29,723 nucleotides of DNA, from the NCBI GenBank assembly GCA_043819035.1, contig JBDRFD010000002.1, forward strand, positions 1 to 29,723, given 5' to 3'. Shown here piece after piece: positions 21,101 through 27,839 of this stretch. Each line of letters begins with the position of its first letter. Positions within the stretch are counted from its first letter, which is position 1. The position numbers and the translations under genes are program-made. Below the pieces are notes generated by a model, which was not told the DNA's origin, did no database searches, and saw only the letters and a list, made by a program, of their open reading frames with translations. This stretch comes from UBA2144 sp043819035 (GTDB lineage Bacteria > Patescibacteriota > Gracilibacteria > Peribacterales > Peribacteraceae).

Positions 21101-21774
21101 CAGATATCTATATGAGTTATGTTCTCGAACAACGGGAATTTCTACCCTTTCTGGAAATATCTCCTGATGATGTTCCTCGTTTGCAACGAGTCCAACGTGC
21201 TGTAAGAAAAGAGTTAACGGGTATAGCATTTGACGAATCAATTCCAAAAAAAGACAGGATGCTATATGCAAGAGTACGAAATCGCATTGCGCAGTGTCAC
21301 ATTGGAAACCCGCATTTCTGCATTAAAGATCCTAAAAAAGAGAATGTCTATCATCTCTGTATAGGTGAGGGTAGAAGATTAACTGCACACAGAGAGGGAA
21401 ATCAATTCTTCGTGTACTACCCTTCACCTCGTAATATGAGTCCCACACAATTAGGAGAAATCAATGCGCGACTGGCAAAGCTTTCTCAGTCATCTTTTTT
21501 TCCGGAAATGAAACTTGCTACATACGAAGGTAAAAAATATGTAGCTGTTGATTTTGTGCCTGGAGAAACAGCAAAAAGAAATATTGATGTCAGAGAATTC
21601 TATGAATTTTGCAGGGAAATTGGATTTGGAGCTGATACGAATTGTACAAATTTCCGTTTCTCTAAAGGCAACCAATTACAATACATTGACAATGATGTTG
21701 TAGCTTGGGCACTTGATCCTAGTTCCCAACCATTTAGAAAAGACCGTGATTCAACGAGACCAAATACGTGGTAG
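18130..21774 (+). CDS. Large coiled-coil membrane protein, 1214 aa
   Basis: No family recognised. Residues 1-290 are charged coiled coil (many Glu/Gln/Lys, heptad-like). Residues 330-480 look like a beta-rich domain (SITSSRLVSLGRDSMLQLHK, GELILLQGTSDKG, YGSRVILRDAPKK). Another helical region runs to about 655. Strong hydrophobic segments lie at about 665-710 (FLAAIVVATVAIVTIVATFG and a Gly/Ala-rich stretch), about 773-792 and about 866-882. The C-terminal 230 residues are globular; YIDND after NCTNFRFSKGNQLQ loosely recalls phosphotransferase-fold proteins, but key motifs are missing. It overlaps the preceding gene by 4 bp. The operon is bracketed by inverted 95/96-bp elements, suggesting a transferred or rearranged unit. 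A surface or secretion role is possible. Confidence 0.8.
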   Translation: MSPESHPENEQNIQREQQRLDELDATQDQSINLGKQREQLTQTYLKKVNSVQGRIRDIYKKIEVQKDMRAPHWQKLESVCLDVEGKLLERLAAIDQENMCREIATFNGAIDEFLLSLSHAEKKTGEEAEVKEDKTFSLLQSSLDRISIDREAQIDERTHLQDQLKRVQEAILRDTKKLGELAKKEDRAAQPAVVSELENQQADMQDIQAKIALTSQRITMLDLSATALQAHSERKQGNSETADRLLLKLKETHGTALESMHPGLWQKAEQAEQALRTKGSLTQFEELLLTNQSNTLSVALEKQQQSSLGDVDLLDQYRGWGLSRKEENPRVHIKRETRSEHSPFQASITSSRLVSLGRDSMLQLHKPQQPQLGTMHHGELILLQGTSDKGSAELQKPIVLAFRDRESVVRLQDGSVVQQPVEIRPSTVNLGGIGGRSMENIYLSPEAQKMFEHSPYGSRVILRDAPKKIQIQSWNAPSVRMLTSADLAFASTNNDNLFIRDRKEKTISVSTISTLEKEREEQSRDVLRALDRDPAVRDVMGKTTSMQMNLQSIGELISSGTAKSAEKAAEYVEYARTQARPLLTLLNDPQLKTNLKSVKQQLESLKGTSFGFALGGIEKEIDERIDAIDNMVDTLESNDIRRMCETILDKSKFHQDTWGQWLKTEGPKFLAAIVVATVAIVTIVATFGAATPLWAIAAAGAAGGIVGSELAAEGVHLSYHLFDKDIRSGKATYSDRSILGKYFEGQKVIDPVTGKERDMSFIFDVANPYAKQFFVGFVITFATIGAGRWAAGKVSQYAQNLKWVQSMTGSGGFQKMSQALVRIKAGYESIADKSLARKIVMESLQEIGEEGTEAGIQQGLNRIDVRLGILAGFLVVTAQGIRVRPRVRGFSVEVPPTASLEHAQATLQVQLEAEGHATETTDNIISVTMWNGEKMEVELLQVAENSNNDQESDTNKSETLQNPDMLAQSTNTLEEMGIANATERKLGRENADIYMSYVLEQREFLPFLEISPDDVPRLQRVQRAVRKELTGIAFDESIPKKDRMLYARVRNRIAQCHIGNPHFCIKDPKKENVYHLCIGEGRRLTAHREGNQFFVYYPSPRNMSPTQLGEINARLAKLSQSSFFPEMKLATYEGKKYVAVDFVPGETAKRNIDVREFYEFCREIGFGADTNCTNFRFSKGNQLQYIDNDVVAWALDPSSQPFRKDRDSTRPNTW

Positions 21775-21900
21775 ATGCAAATACTCATTGCAGTAATGCT
21801 AAATGAAAAGAGTCTTTTCTTTTGAAATAAGAACCCCATGCCTTCAGCTTCATATAACACAACCTTATTTCAAATACCTACCCGATTTTCCAATAAGCGT

Positions 21901-22021
21901 AGCAAGAGAAGGCCTCGAAATCGTCTGCAATTGGCGGTGGCCGGTTTTTTTTCGGCGGCGCGGCCACCGCCACGCTTATGTCTGGAATTCCGTTCGAATT
22001 TTTTCGTACAATCCCCACCAA
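21901..22021 (+). repeat. Element copy B joined to a recombinase-gene fragment
   Basis: 21901-21924 matches the recombinase 5' coding region (17229-17252, complement) with one mismatch and would translate as AREGLEIV-like residues. At the shared word GAAATCGT it passes into the 96-bp element (21926-22021). The recombinase piece at the left junction (17560-17581) is the part that follows this one in the intact gene. The whole 21775-22111 gap contains only this and the hairpins at 22020-22103. Confidence 0.85.
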
Positions 22022-22103
22022 CCTCCGTAGGAGGTTGTCAACCGTAGACTCGCCGCAGCGAGCGGAGGTTTACTTTTAAGTCATGACCTCCTGGCTACGG
22101 TTG
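22020..22103. repeat. Nested hairpins beside the ArsR-type gene
   Basis: AACCTCC-GTA-GGAGGTT (22020-22036) is a perfect hairpin; CAACCGTAG (22039-22047) pairs with CTACGGTTG (22095-22103), enclosing CTCGCCGCAGCGAG. It lies 3' of the minus-strand regulator at 22112 and could end its transcript. Confidence 0.75.
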
Positions 22104-22111
22104 GCAAGCTA

Positions 22112-22381
22112 TCACAAATATCTAAGCACATCCTTTACAACAGGAGCCTGTCGCAGCGATAGCCTGTATGTAACATATCGCCCTCTTTTTCTGGATTCTA
22201 GAATGCCGGTATTTTTGAGTATTCGTAGATGTTGTGATGCGGGAAATTTTTTAATTCCAGTCTGTTCGGCAATTTCTGTAACTGTAAGAGAATTATTATT
22301 TTTAATGAGGCGCAATATGTGGAGCCTTCTAAAGCTAGAGAGAGCTTTGAGATGTTTTTCAAGGGAAGGGATTGTTGTCAT
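22112..22381 (-). CDS. ArsR-family winged-helix regulator, no metal-site Cys
   Basis: 89 aa. Helix-turn-helix LTVTEIAEQTGIKKFPASQHLRILKNTGILESRKRGRYVTYRL is typical of ArsR-type regulators (recognition helix about 45-58, wing about 64-75). No Cys residues at all, so it is not a thiol metal sensor like the arsR at 2762; it may respond to another signal or act constitutively. TACCAT is 6 nt before the ATG, and a 14-bp palindrome upstream fits an autoregulatory operator. Its downstream side faces the rearranged repeats; its upstream side faces obg's 3' end. The target beyond itself is unknown. Confidence 0.85.
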   Translation of the reverse strand: MTTIPSLEKHLKALSSFRRLHILRLIKNNNSLTVTEIAEQTGIKKFPASQHLRILKNTGILESRKRGRYVTYRLSLRQAPVVKDVLRYL

Positions 22382-22405
22382 GAATTTATGGTATTTATAA
22401 TAACA

Positions 22406-22419
22406 TAGTTGCGCAACTA
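22406..22419. promoter_or_regulatory. Palindromic operator candidate TAGTTGCGCAACTA
   Basis: Perfect 14-bp palindrome 25-38 nt upstream of the regulator's ATG, covering the expected -35 position if the -10 is TACCAT at 22388-22393. Binding there would repress the regulator's own promoter. Confidence 0.6.
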
Positions 22420-22472
22420 AATTAATAATACATTTTGAGAAGTTAAGTATTTAACTCGAAGGTTAGTGACAG

Positions 22473-23771
22473 CTAGAGGTATCCATCCACCCTTATCTCA
22501 CCAATATACACAGGCAACCCTGATTCTCCTCTTTCTTTAATCAGTGCTTTCTTGAGTCCAATACGTTCGAGAACATCCCTAAATCTCCTTACGCCTCCTT
22601 CTTTGGAGAAATCGGTCATCTTTGTGAACTGCTCAAGCCTTTTTCCCGTAACAAATATTCCTTCGATTTTCGTATCCATGTGATAGGCACCCATTCTATC
22701 GGAGATTAAGTGAGGTTGTAACACTGGCATATCTTCATCTTCCTTTAATTCTAATCTCTTGCCGCGTTCTTCAATAACAATCGGAAGCATCTTCTTCATA
22801 AGGTTATCCGTTCCATTCTTAGTGGCAGCCGAGATGCTCATGAAAAGTTCAATCCCTCCATCTCTTTTTAATACATCTTCAAACCTTTTTATATCATCCG
22901 GTATCAGATCAATTTTATTTAAAACGACGATCTCTTTCTTCTTTGCCAGAGTAGTGGAGTAGGTACTCAGCTCATTTCGAATCGCTTTGTAGTCTTCTAT
23001 GAGTTTCTTTGGATCATCCAGAGCACGGCTTACATCGAGCATATGCAGGAGAATGCCGCATCGTTCGATGTGCCTGAGAAACTGATCACCAAGCCCCTTT
23101 CCTTCGCTTGCGCCTTCTATGAGCCCCGGAACATCACAAATAATAAAGGAGCGATCATCAACATTGACGACACCAAGATTGGGAATGATGGTTGTGAAAG
23201 GATAGTCGGCAATCTTTGGTTTGGCAGAACTGACGACAGAGATAAGCATCGATTTACCGACACTTGGATAGCCGATTATGCCGACATCAGCGACAAGCTT
23301 TAGCTCCAGTTTTAATTGTTTAGATTCACCGGGCTCACCAAGCTCAGCGAAGTCCGGTGTTTGGCGTGTGGATGACTTGAAGTGTGTATTCCCAAATCCA
23401 CCTCTGCCGCCGAGCACCACAAGCAATTTATCACCGGTTCGTGTCATGTCTGCCAATAGCAATTCCTTCCCGTCTACAATTTCGTAAACTACTGTCCCCG
23501 GAGCTACTTTAAGGAGAAGATCTTCACCCTCTCTTCCATTCTTGTTCTTGCCCATACCAAATCTACCCTTATCTGCCTCAAAGTTTTTCGTGGAGACAAA
23601 GGCGCTGAGTGTGTCTGTGTTCTCATCAGCTACAATTAATATATCACCCCCTTTGCCGCCATCGCCGCCATCCGGGCCTCCTTTAGGCACGTACTTCTCG
23701 CGTCGGTAGCTAACGCAACCGCGGCCGCCAACGCCTCCTTGCACTGTGATGATGGCTTCGTCTAAAAACAT
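22473..23771 (-). CDS. obg: GTPase Obg (CgtA)
   Basis: 432 aa essential GTPase for late 50S ribosome assembly. Glycine-rich Obg fold (1-157: KYVPKGGPDGGDGGKGGD and GGRGGFGNTHFKSSTRQTP), G domain (158-335: G1 GYPSVGKS 167-174, G2 ADYPFTT, G3 DVPG 213-216, G4 NKID, G5 SAATKNG), and a C-terminal OCT domain (about 345-432, with FVTGKRLEQFTKMTDF). Small oddity: the family's G-x-PNxGKST reads GYPSVGKSM, so the Thr after the P-loop Ser is Met. TATACT lies 6 nt before the ATG, exactly as at recG, and no Shine-Dalgarno exists. It is divergent from the 23826 gene. Confidence 0.97.
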   Translation of the reverse strand: MFLDEAIITVQGGVGGRGCVSYRREKYVPKGGPDGGDGGKGGDILIVADENTDTLSAFVSTKNFEADKGRFGMGKNKNGREGEDLLLKVAPGTVVYEIVDGKELLLADMTRTGDKLLVVLGGRGGFGNTHFKSSTRQTPDFAELGEPGESKQLKLELKLVADVGIIGYPSVGKSMLISVVSSAKPKIADYPFTTIIPNLGVVNVDDRSFIICDVPGLIEGASEGKGLGDQFLRHIERCGILLHMLDVSRALDDPKKLIEDYKAIRNELSTYSTTLAKKKEIVVLNKIDLIPDDIKRFEDVLKRDGGIELFMSISAATKNGTDNLMKKMLPIVIEERGKRLELKEDEDMPVLQPHLISDRMGAYHMDTKIEGIFVTGKRLEQFTKMTDFSKEGGVRRFRDVLERIGLKKALIKERGESGLPVYIGEIRVDGYL

Positions 23772-23777
23772 AGTTGC

Positions 23778-23783
23778 AGTATA
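23778..23783 (-). promoter_or_regulatory. obg -10 box for a leaderless transcript
   Basis: TATACT on the minus strand followed by 6 nt and the obg ATG (23771). Same hexamer and spacing as recG. Confidence 0.6.
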
Positions 23784-23825
23784 GGGTTGCTGTTACCTGA
23801 GTGCTATGTAACATGAGGACCTTTT

Positions 23826-24362
23826 ATGATCGAAGACCCCTCCAAATTCGACTTCAATACGCCAGAAGACGTCGTTCAACAATTCAATCTTAATGTAGGA
23901 ATCTTTCGCTCAGAATTAGAAGGCAACGAGAAAGTTCAAGATATTTCAGCAACTCAAGATAAATTACGAAATACTCGATGCGAGCAACTAAGTGGTCAAG
24001 AGCGATCAGTTTATTTAGATGAGGTAAAGAATCTTGGCATCCAAGAGAGTAAACTTCGGCTGTATGTTAATCAATATATTGTCTATTTAGTATGCTCATT
24101 GGTACTTAATGATGCATATCATGGAAATGAAGACATCTCCCATCTTCAAATATTAGAACAAGCTATAGCCAGATTAAGTGATACAGAAATATTTGATGAA
24201 GTTAAGGCTGTTTGGAAAAACGAAACAGCAAAGTTTCCATTACGAATAATGTACCCCGTTCATCACGTTATTATTGATGCTCGAGAGACATTATTTGACC
24301 TTCTCTCTCAACTCAGAGAAAGTGAAAAGAAAGATAAAACACAGTTGACGAAGCCTAATTAG
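23826..24362 (+). CDS. Hypothetical protein, 178 aa, upstream of dnaK
   Basis: No family recognised. Acidic, largely helical; one moderately hydrophobic helix (YVNQYIVYLVCSLVL, about 78-92) is more likely buried than membrane-spanning. The start is supported by GAGGA 6 nt upstream (23815-23819), one of the few Shine-Dalgarno sequences here. Its stop codon lies within the CIRCE element and its last codons contain the dnaK -35, so the gene and the dnaK control region are interlocked. It is not recognisable as grpE or hrcA, the usual dnaK neighbours. Confidence 0.75.
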   Translation: MIEDPSKFDFNTPEDVVQQFNLNVGIFRSELEGNEKVQDISATQDKLRNTRCEQLSGQERSVYLDEVKNLGIQESKLRLYVNQYIVYLVCSLVLNDAYHGNEDISHLQILEQAIARLSDTEIFDEVKAVWKNETAKFPLRIMYPVHHVIIDARETLFDLLSQLRESEKKDKTQLTKPN

Positions 24363-24373
24363 CACTCTAAACT
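24345..24373 (+). promoter_or_regulatory. dnaK promoter
   Basis: -35 TTGACG (24345-24350), 17 nt, -10 TAAACT (24368-24373). The -10 falls in the CIRCE spacer, as expected for a promoter shut by HrcA. Predicted leader about 23 nt. Confidence 0.75.
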
Positions 24374-24385
24374 CTAGAGTGCTAA
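24359..24385 (+). promoter_or_regulatory. CIRCE element (HrcA operator)
   Basis: TTAGCACTC, 9-nt spacer, GAGTGCTAA: a perfect match to the CIRCE consensus, 17 nt before the dnaK ATG. It implies that an HrcA repressor is encoded elsewhere in this genome and that dnaK is heat-inducible. Confidence 0.97.
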
Positions 24386-24402
24386 CTTACCCTATTTAAA
24401 TT

Positions 24403-26301
24403 ATGTCTAAAATAATTGGAATCGACTTGGGAACCACCAATTCCTGTATGGCGGTGATCGAAGGAGGAGAGCCCGTTGTGATCCCTAATGCAGAGGGAAA
24501 TCGAACGACTCCTTCTGTTGTAGCTTTTAAAGATGACGGAGAGGTTCTGGTTGGAGTAGCTGCAAAGCGTCAGGCTGTTACAAATCCAAAGAACACAATA
24601 TTCTCGGCGAAGCGTTTTATTGGTCGTCGTCTCGATGAGGTAAAGAAAGATTCAAAGAACATGCCATTCAAAGTCACTTCCGGTAAGGAGGGGAGGGTAA
24701 TGATAGAAGTAAACGGAAAAGAAATGCTGCCGCAAGAGATCTCCGCAAAGGTTCTTCAGAAGATGAAAAAGGATGCAGAGACTTACCTTGGAACAACTGT
24801 TGATAAAGCTGTCATTACAGTCCCCGCGTACTTCGACGACTCGCAACGTCAGGCAACCCAAAATGCGGGGAAAATTGCAGGACTAGAAGTAGAACGTATT
24901 ATAAATGAGCCTACAGCCGCCGCGCTTGCGTACGGACTGGATAAAGGAAATGAGCATAAAATCGTTGTCTATGACCTTGGCGGAGGAACGTTTGACGTCA
25001 CGGTGCTGGAAATCTCCGGTGAAGGTCACTTCGAAGTTCTTTCGACAAATGGAGATACACAACTTGGTGGAGATGACTTCGACCACGTTATCATCTTCTG
25101 GCTTCTAGACGAATTTAAGAAGGACCAAGGAATAGACCTAAGCAAAGACAATATTGCACTTCAGAGGCTCAAGGAAGCAGCTGAGAAGGCAAAGATTGAG
25201 CTTTCTTCAGTCACAGAGACAGACATTAATCTTCCATTCATTACTGCAGACCAGAACGGGCCTAAGCACTTAAACATAAAGCTTTCACGTGCGAAGCTTG
25301 AATCTCTGATTGCTGATCTTATTGATAAGACCATAAAACCCTGTGAAGCTGCACTTAAGGATGCAAAGCTCGGTAAAAGTGATATCGAAGAGGTCGTCCT
25401 CGTTGGAGGAATGACACGTATGCCGGCAGTTCAGGTAAAGGTAAAAGAACTCTTTGGAAAAGAGCCACATCAGGGTGTAAATCCTGATGAGGTAGTTGCA
25501 ATCGGAGCTGCGATTCAGGCCGGGCAGATTGGAGGAGACATTGACCGAGACATTACGATTGTCGATGTCACTCCGCTGAGTTTGGGATTGGAAACGCTCG
25601 GCGGTGTTGCAACCAAGCTCATTGAGCGCAATACCAAGATCCCCACCAAGAAGAGCCAGATCTTCTCCACCGCCGCAGACAGCCAACCTTCTGTGGAAAT
25701 CCATGTAGTACAGGGGGAGCGCGAAATGGCTTCGGACAATAAGTCTCTCGGCCGTTTCATCTTAGATGGTATTCCACCTGCACCTCGTGGAGTTCCTCAG
25801 ATCGAAGTAACTTTTGACATTGATACAAATGGAATTCTCCATGTTACAGCTAAGGATAAAGGGACCAGCAAGGAGCAGCACATCACGATTCAGGGATCTA
25901 CAGGCCTAAGTGATGAGGAGGTGGAGAAGATGAAGAAGGATGCAGAGTTACACGCAGAGGAAGATAAGAAGAAAAAAGAACTCATCGATGCACGTAACAA
26001 TGCAGACGCGCTCATCTTCAATCTGGAGAAGCAGATGCGTGAACATGACGCAAAGATCGGTGATGACCTCAAAAAGAAGGTGAATACGAAGATTGGAGAC
26101 CTGAAAGATTTGATTAAGAAGGAAGATGCTTCTGCTAATGAACTTAAGAAGGCTACGGAAGAGCTATCTACAGAAGCGCAGGAGATTGGGAAGCTCATAT
26201 ATGAGGCTGCTTCAAAGGAACAACAATCATCCGGCCAGGAGCACCCGTCCTCGGGTGCGGATGGAAAGGAAGATGTTGTGGATGCGGAGGTGGTGGATTA
26301 A
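24403..26301 (+). CDS. dnaK: Chaperone DnaK (Hsp70)
   Basis: 632 aa Hsp70. ATPase domain with GIDLGTTNSCMAV (5-17), AVITVPAYFDDSQRQAT, VERIINEPTAAALAYGLD, VYDLGGGTFDVTVLE and VVLVGGMTRMPAVQ; substrate-binding domain with DVTPLSLGLETLGGV, ERNTKIPTKKSQ and the helical lid; tail EDVVDAEVVD. Under CIRCE control and monocistronic: no grpE or dnaJ follows. A GCACCCG-TCCT-CGGGTGC hairpin is read in frame near the end (26241-26258, residues EHPSSGA). The stop TAA (26299-26301) corresponds to GAA in a second copy of this tail at 26737-26770, so the ancestral tail may have been VVDEEKKD and this one shortened by a mutation. Confidence 0.98.
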   Translation: MSKIIGIDLGTTNSCMAVIEGGEPVVIPNAEGNRTTPSVVAFKDDGEVLVGVAAKRQAVTNPKNTIFSAKRFIGRRLDEVKKDSKNMPFKVTSGKEGRVMIEVNGKEMLPQEISAKVLQKMKKDAETYLGTTVDKAVITVPAYFDDSQRQATQNAGKIAGLEVERIINEPTAAALAYGLDKGNEHKIVVYDLGGGTFDVTVLEISGEGHFEVLSTNGDTQLGGDDFDHVIIFWLLDEFKKDQGIDLSKDNIALQRLKEAAEKAKIELSSVTETDINLPFITADQNGPKHLNIKLSRAKLESLIADLIDKTIKPCEAALKDAKLGKSDIEEVVLVGGMTRMPAVQVKVKELFGKEPHQGVNPDEVVAIGAAIQAGQIGGDIDRDITIVDVTPLSLGLETLGGVATKLIERNTKIPTKKSQIFSTAADSQPSVEIHVVQGEREMASDNKSLGRFILDGIPPAPRGVPQIEVTFDIDTNGILHVTAKDKGTSKEQHITIQGSTGLSDEEVEKMKKDAELHAEEDKKKKELIDARNNADALIFNLEKQMREHDAKIGDDLKKKVNTKIGDLKDLIKKEDASANELKKATEELSTEAQEIGKLIYEAASKEQQSSGQEHPSSGADGKEDVVDAEVVD

Positions 26302-26317
26302 GATAAGAAGGATTAAT
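26284..26317 (+). repeat. dnaK-tail repeat, copy 1 (within and just past dnaK)
   Basis: 34 nt matching 26737-26770 at 32 positions. A longer upstream part (26265-26295) matches 27301-27331 at 29 of 31 positions. Confidence 0.9.
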
Positions 26318-26564
26318 TTATACTCGGCCTATTTCTTATCTGGTCTACTCTTGCTAAATGAGTCAATCCCTTGTTGCCTTCTTCAACAAAAATTTCAATC
26401 ACTCTCAAAGTTCTCTCGGTAACCTTTACACCGGGCTTGCCAAGCATGGAAGTCTGAATTAATTCATCATAGTCCAATTCCAACGCTTCAATCCTTCTGC
26501 GAACTTCATCAGGAGGTAATTCTCTTTTGAGGGTTTCTTCGTCAGAATTTTCATATTCTATCAT
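26313..26564 (-). CDS. Small acidic hypothetical protein, 83 aa
   Basis: Not a recognised family. Helical and charged (DEETLKRELPPDEVRRRIEALELDYDELIQTS), then KPGVKVTERTLRVIEIFVEEGNKGLTHLARVDQ. Supported by the TACCAT box 6 nt before its ATG, the same arrangement as at the 22381 start. Convergent with dnaK: its stop overlaps the dnaK-tail repeat. It sits inside the duplicated dnaK-gap interval. Confidence 0.6.
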   Translation of the reverse strand: MIEYENSDEETLKRELPPDEVRRRIEALELDYDELIQTSMLGKPGVKVTERTLRVIEIFVEEGNKGLTHLARVDQIRNRPSIN

Positions 26565-26605
26565 AATAGAATGGTAACTATATTTACTATTTTATCAATA
26601 AAAAG

Positions 26606-26677
26606 CTAAAGACTATTCCCAACAAACTCTGCCCATTTTACTAGTCTTTCTGTGTAACCCTATTCATTGTTATACCG
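26606..26677 (-). pseudogene. Dead C-terminal fragment of a gap (GAPDH) copy
   Basis: Reading the minus strand gives RYNNE, a stop, GYTERLVKWAEFVGNSL and a stop, which lines up residue by residue with the end of the intact GAPDH (WYDNEWGYSERLVELAEYIGKKL). The conserved Trp codon TGG has become TAG. Only about 24 codons remain; the frame upstream does not match. Confidence 0.85.
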
Positions 26678-26736
26678 ATCATGCATAATAACAGTGTGAT
26701 CACCACCCTTCAATCTTACCATACATTTAAGCTAAG

Positions 26737-26770
26737 GCGGAGGTGGTGGATGAAGAAAAGAAGGATTAAT
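26737..26770 (+). repeat. dnaK-tail repeat, copy 2
   Basis: Would read AEVVDEEKKD and stop. It is not attached to any longer frame. It follows the gap remnant and precedes the 26820 gene, as expected if the dnaK-gap junction was duplicated in tandem. Confidence 0.9.
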
Positions 26771-26819
26771 GCAGCCATATCCATTGACAAGATTATCTTA
26801 AGGGAGAGAATTAACCTCT

Positions 26820-27351
26820 ATGTCTTCAGTGGAATTAGTACCACAGGGCAACCCTCCTCACGATGAAGGAGAGTTGGATGAGGGCAACCCTCATCCTTTA
26901 GCTCTACTATTGGAAGCTTTTCATATTGCGAGATCACATAATGAAAGAGAGAGTGATAGAACGTTTGAAGATGAACGGCAAAAGCAATTAACTCAAGAAG
27001 AAGAAAACGAAAGAGAGGCAGTATTTGATAGGGCAAGGGAGCTTTTAGAACTATCAGACGAAGAGGGGAATAGGCTTTTAGAACAAGCTATTGCACGTGC
27101 TCATTTTGAGACCCTACTACGTGTTTATAAGTGCTTTAAGTTTTTTGGGCGAAGAAGAGGGGCAATTAAATCAAGAAACAGTGGTTGGAAGCCCTACAGC
27201 ATTTGCAATCACTGCAATTGACGAACGTACAGGGAAGCGCTTACGATTTGTTATTCGAAGGGTTCCGGAAGCCCAAGCTACTGAAGGAAGAGAAGCTCCA
27301 AAAGGAAGATGTTGTTGATGCGGAGGTTGTGTACGAGAGAGAAGAAAAGTA
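26820..27351 (+). pseudogene. Frameshifted acidic coiled-coil gene ending in a DnaK-like tail
   Basis: From ATG 26820 the frame encodes a helical Glu/Arg-rich protein (EDERQKQLTQEEENEREAVFDR, LLEQAIARAHFETLLRVYK), then loses sense near the T6 run at about 27141. The next frame (+1) continues plausibly as SFLGEEEGQLNQETVVGSP, then TAFAITAIDERTGKRLRFVIRR, to TGA 27318. A further shift would give KEDVVDAEVVYEREEK to TAG 27351, a DnaK-type tail. So two frameshifts (or sequencing errors) separate three matching parts. A palindrome GATGAGGG-CAA-CCCTCATC (26877-26895) is read in frame. A purine-rich AAGGGAGAG lies about 11 nt upstream of the ATG. Function unknown. Confidence 0.6.
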
Positions 27352-27431
27352 GGTTATAGAAGCCCAAAAGCAGAGATTTACTCATAGTATTATATATGTT
27401 ATTATATATATGTTAATACCAACATCTATCT

Positions 27432-27839
27432 ATGTCTGAAAAGCAAAACAATAAAGAAGTAGTCGATCCAAGCGACATTCAGTCTGCTTTAAACTCTCGT
27501 TCACCTGAAGCGGTATTAGAACTTGCATGGAAGCTTCTTTATGACGAAACCGACCTGTCGAAGTTACGAGAAACAGACACGTTCTATCTGGTAGATGGTG
27601 TAATTGGAAAACTTGAGCGCTTATCAGGACAAATAGAAGATGGGTCACTTAGCGTTGAAGGCATTGAGGAATTGGTACCAATTGTCAATGAAATGCGTGA
27701 TCTAGCCAGAGATTTAGCTGAGCAGATGAATGAAATTGACCAAGTACGTGGGAATGTGCCATCAGATGTTGTCAGCAAAATTATTGGAGAAACAAACTTA
27801 TCGTGGACAGGACTCGAAAAGAAGAGAGGAGCTGCTTAA
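27432..27839 (+). CDS. Hypothetical helical protein, 135 aa
   Basis: No family recognised. Acidic and helical throughout (for example IGKLERLSGQIEDGSLSVEGIEELVPIVNEMRDLARDLAEQMNEID), with no signal or membrane segment. Preceded by a very AT-rich tract (TATATAT words, about 27380-27415) that may hold its promoter; no Shine-Dalgarno. It is convergent with gap, sharing 4 bp at the stops. It occupies the last spacer of the duplicated dnaK-gap interval. Confidence 0.7.
   Translation: MSEKQNNKEVVDPSDIQSALNSRSPEAVLELAWKLLYDETDLSKLRETDTFYLVDGVIGKLERLSGQIEDGSLSVEGIEELVPIVNEMRDLARDLAEQMNEIDQVRGNVPSDVVSKIIGETNLSWTGLEKKRGAA

Noticed and set aside
22083..22400. 105-codon plus-strand frame over the ArsR-type gene
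   Set aside because: Antisense shadow; the minus-strand frame has a complete winged-helix motif.
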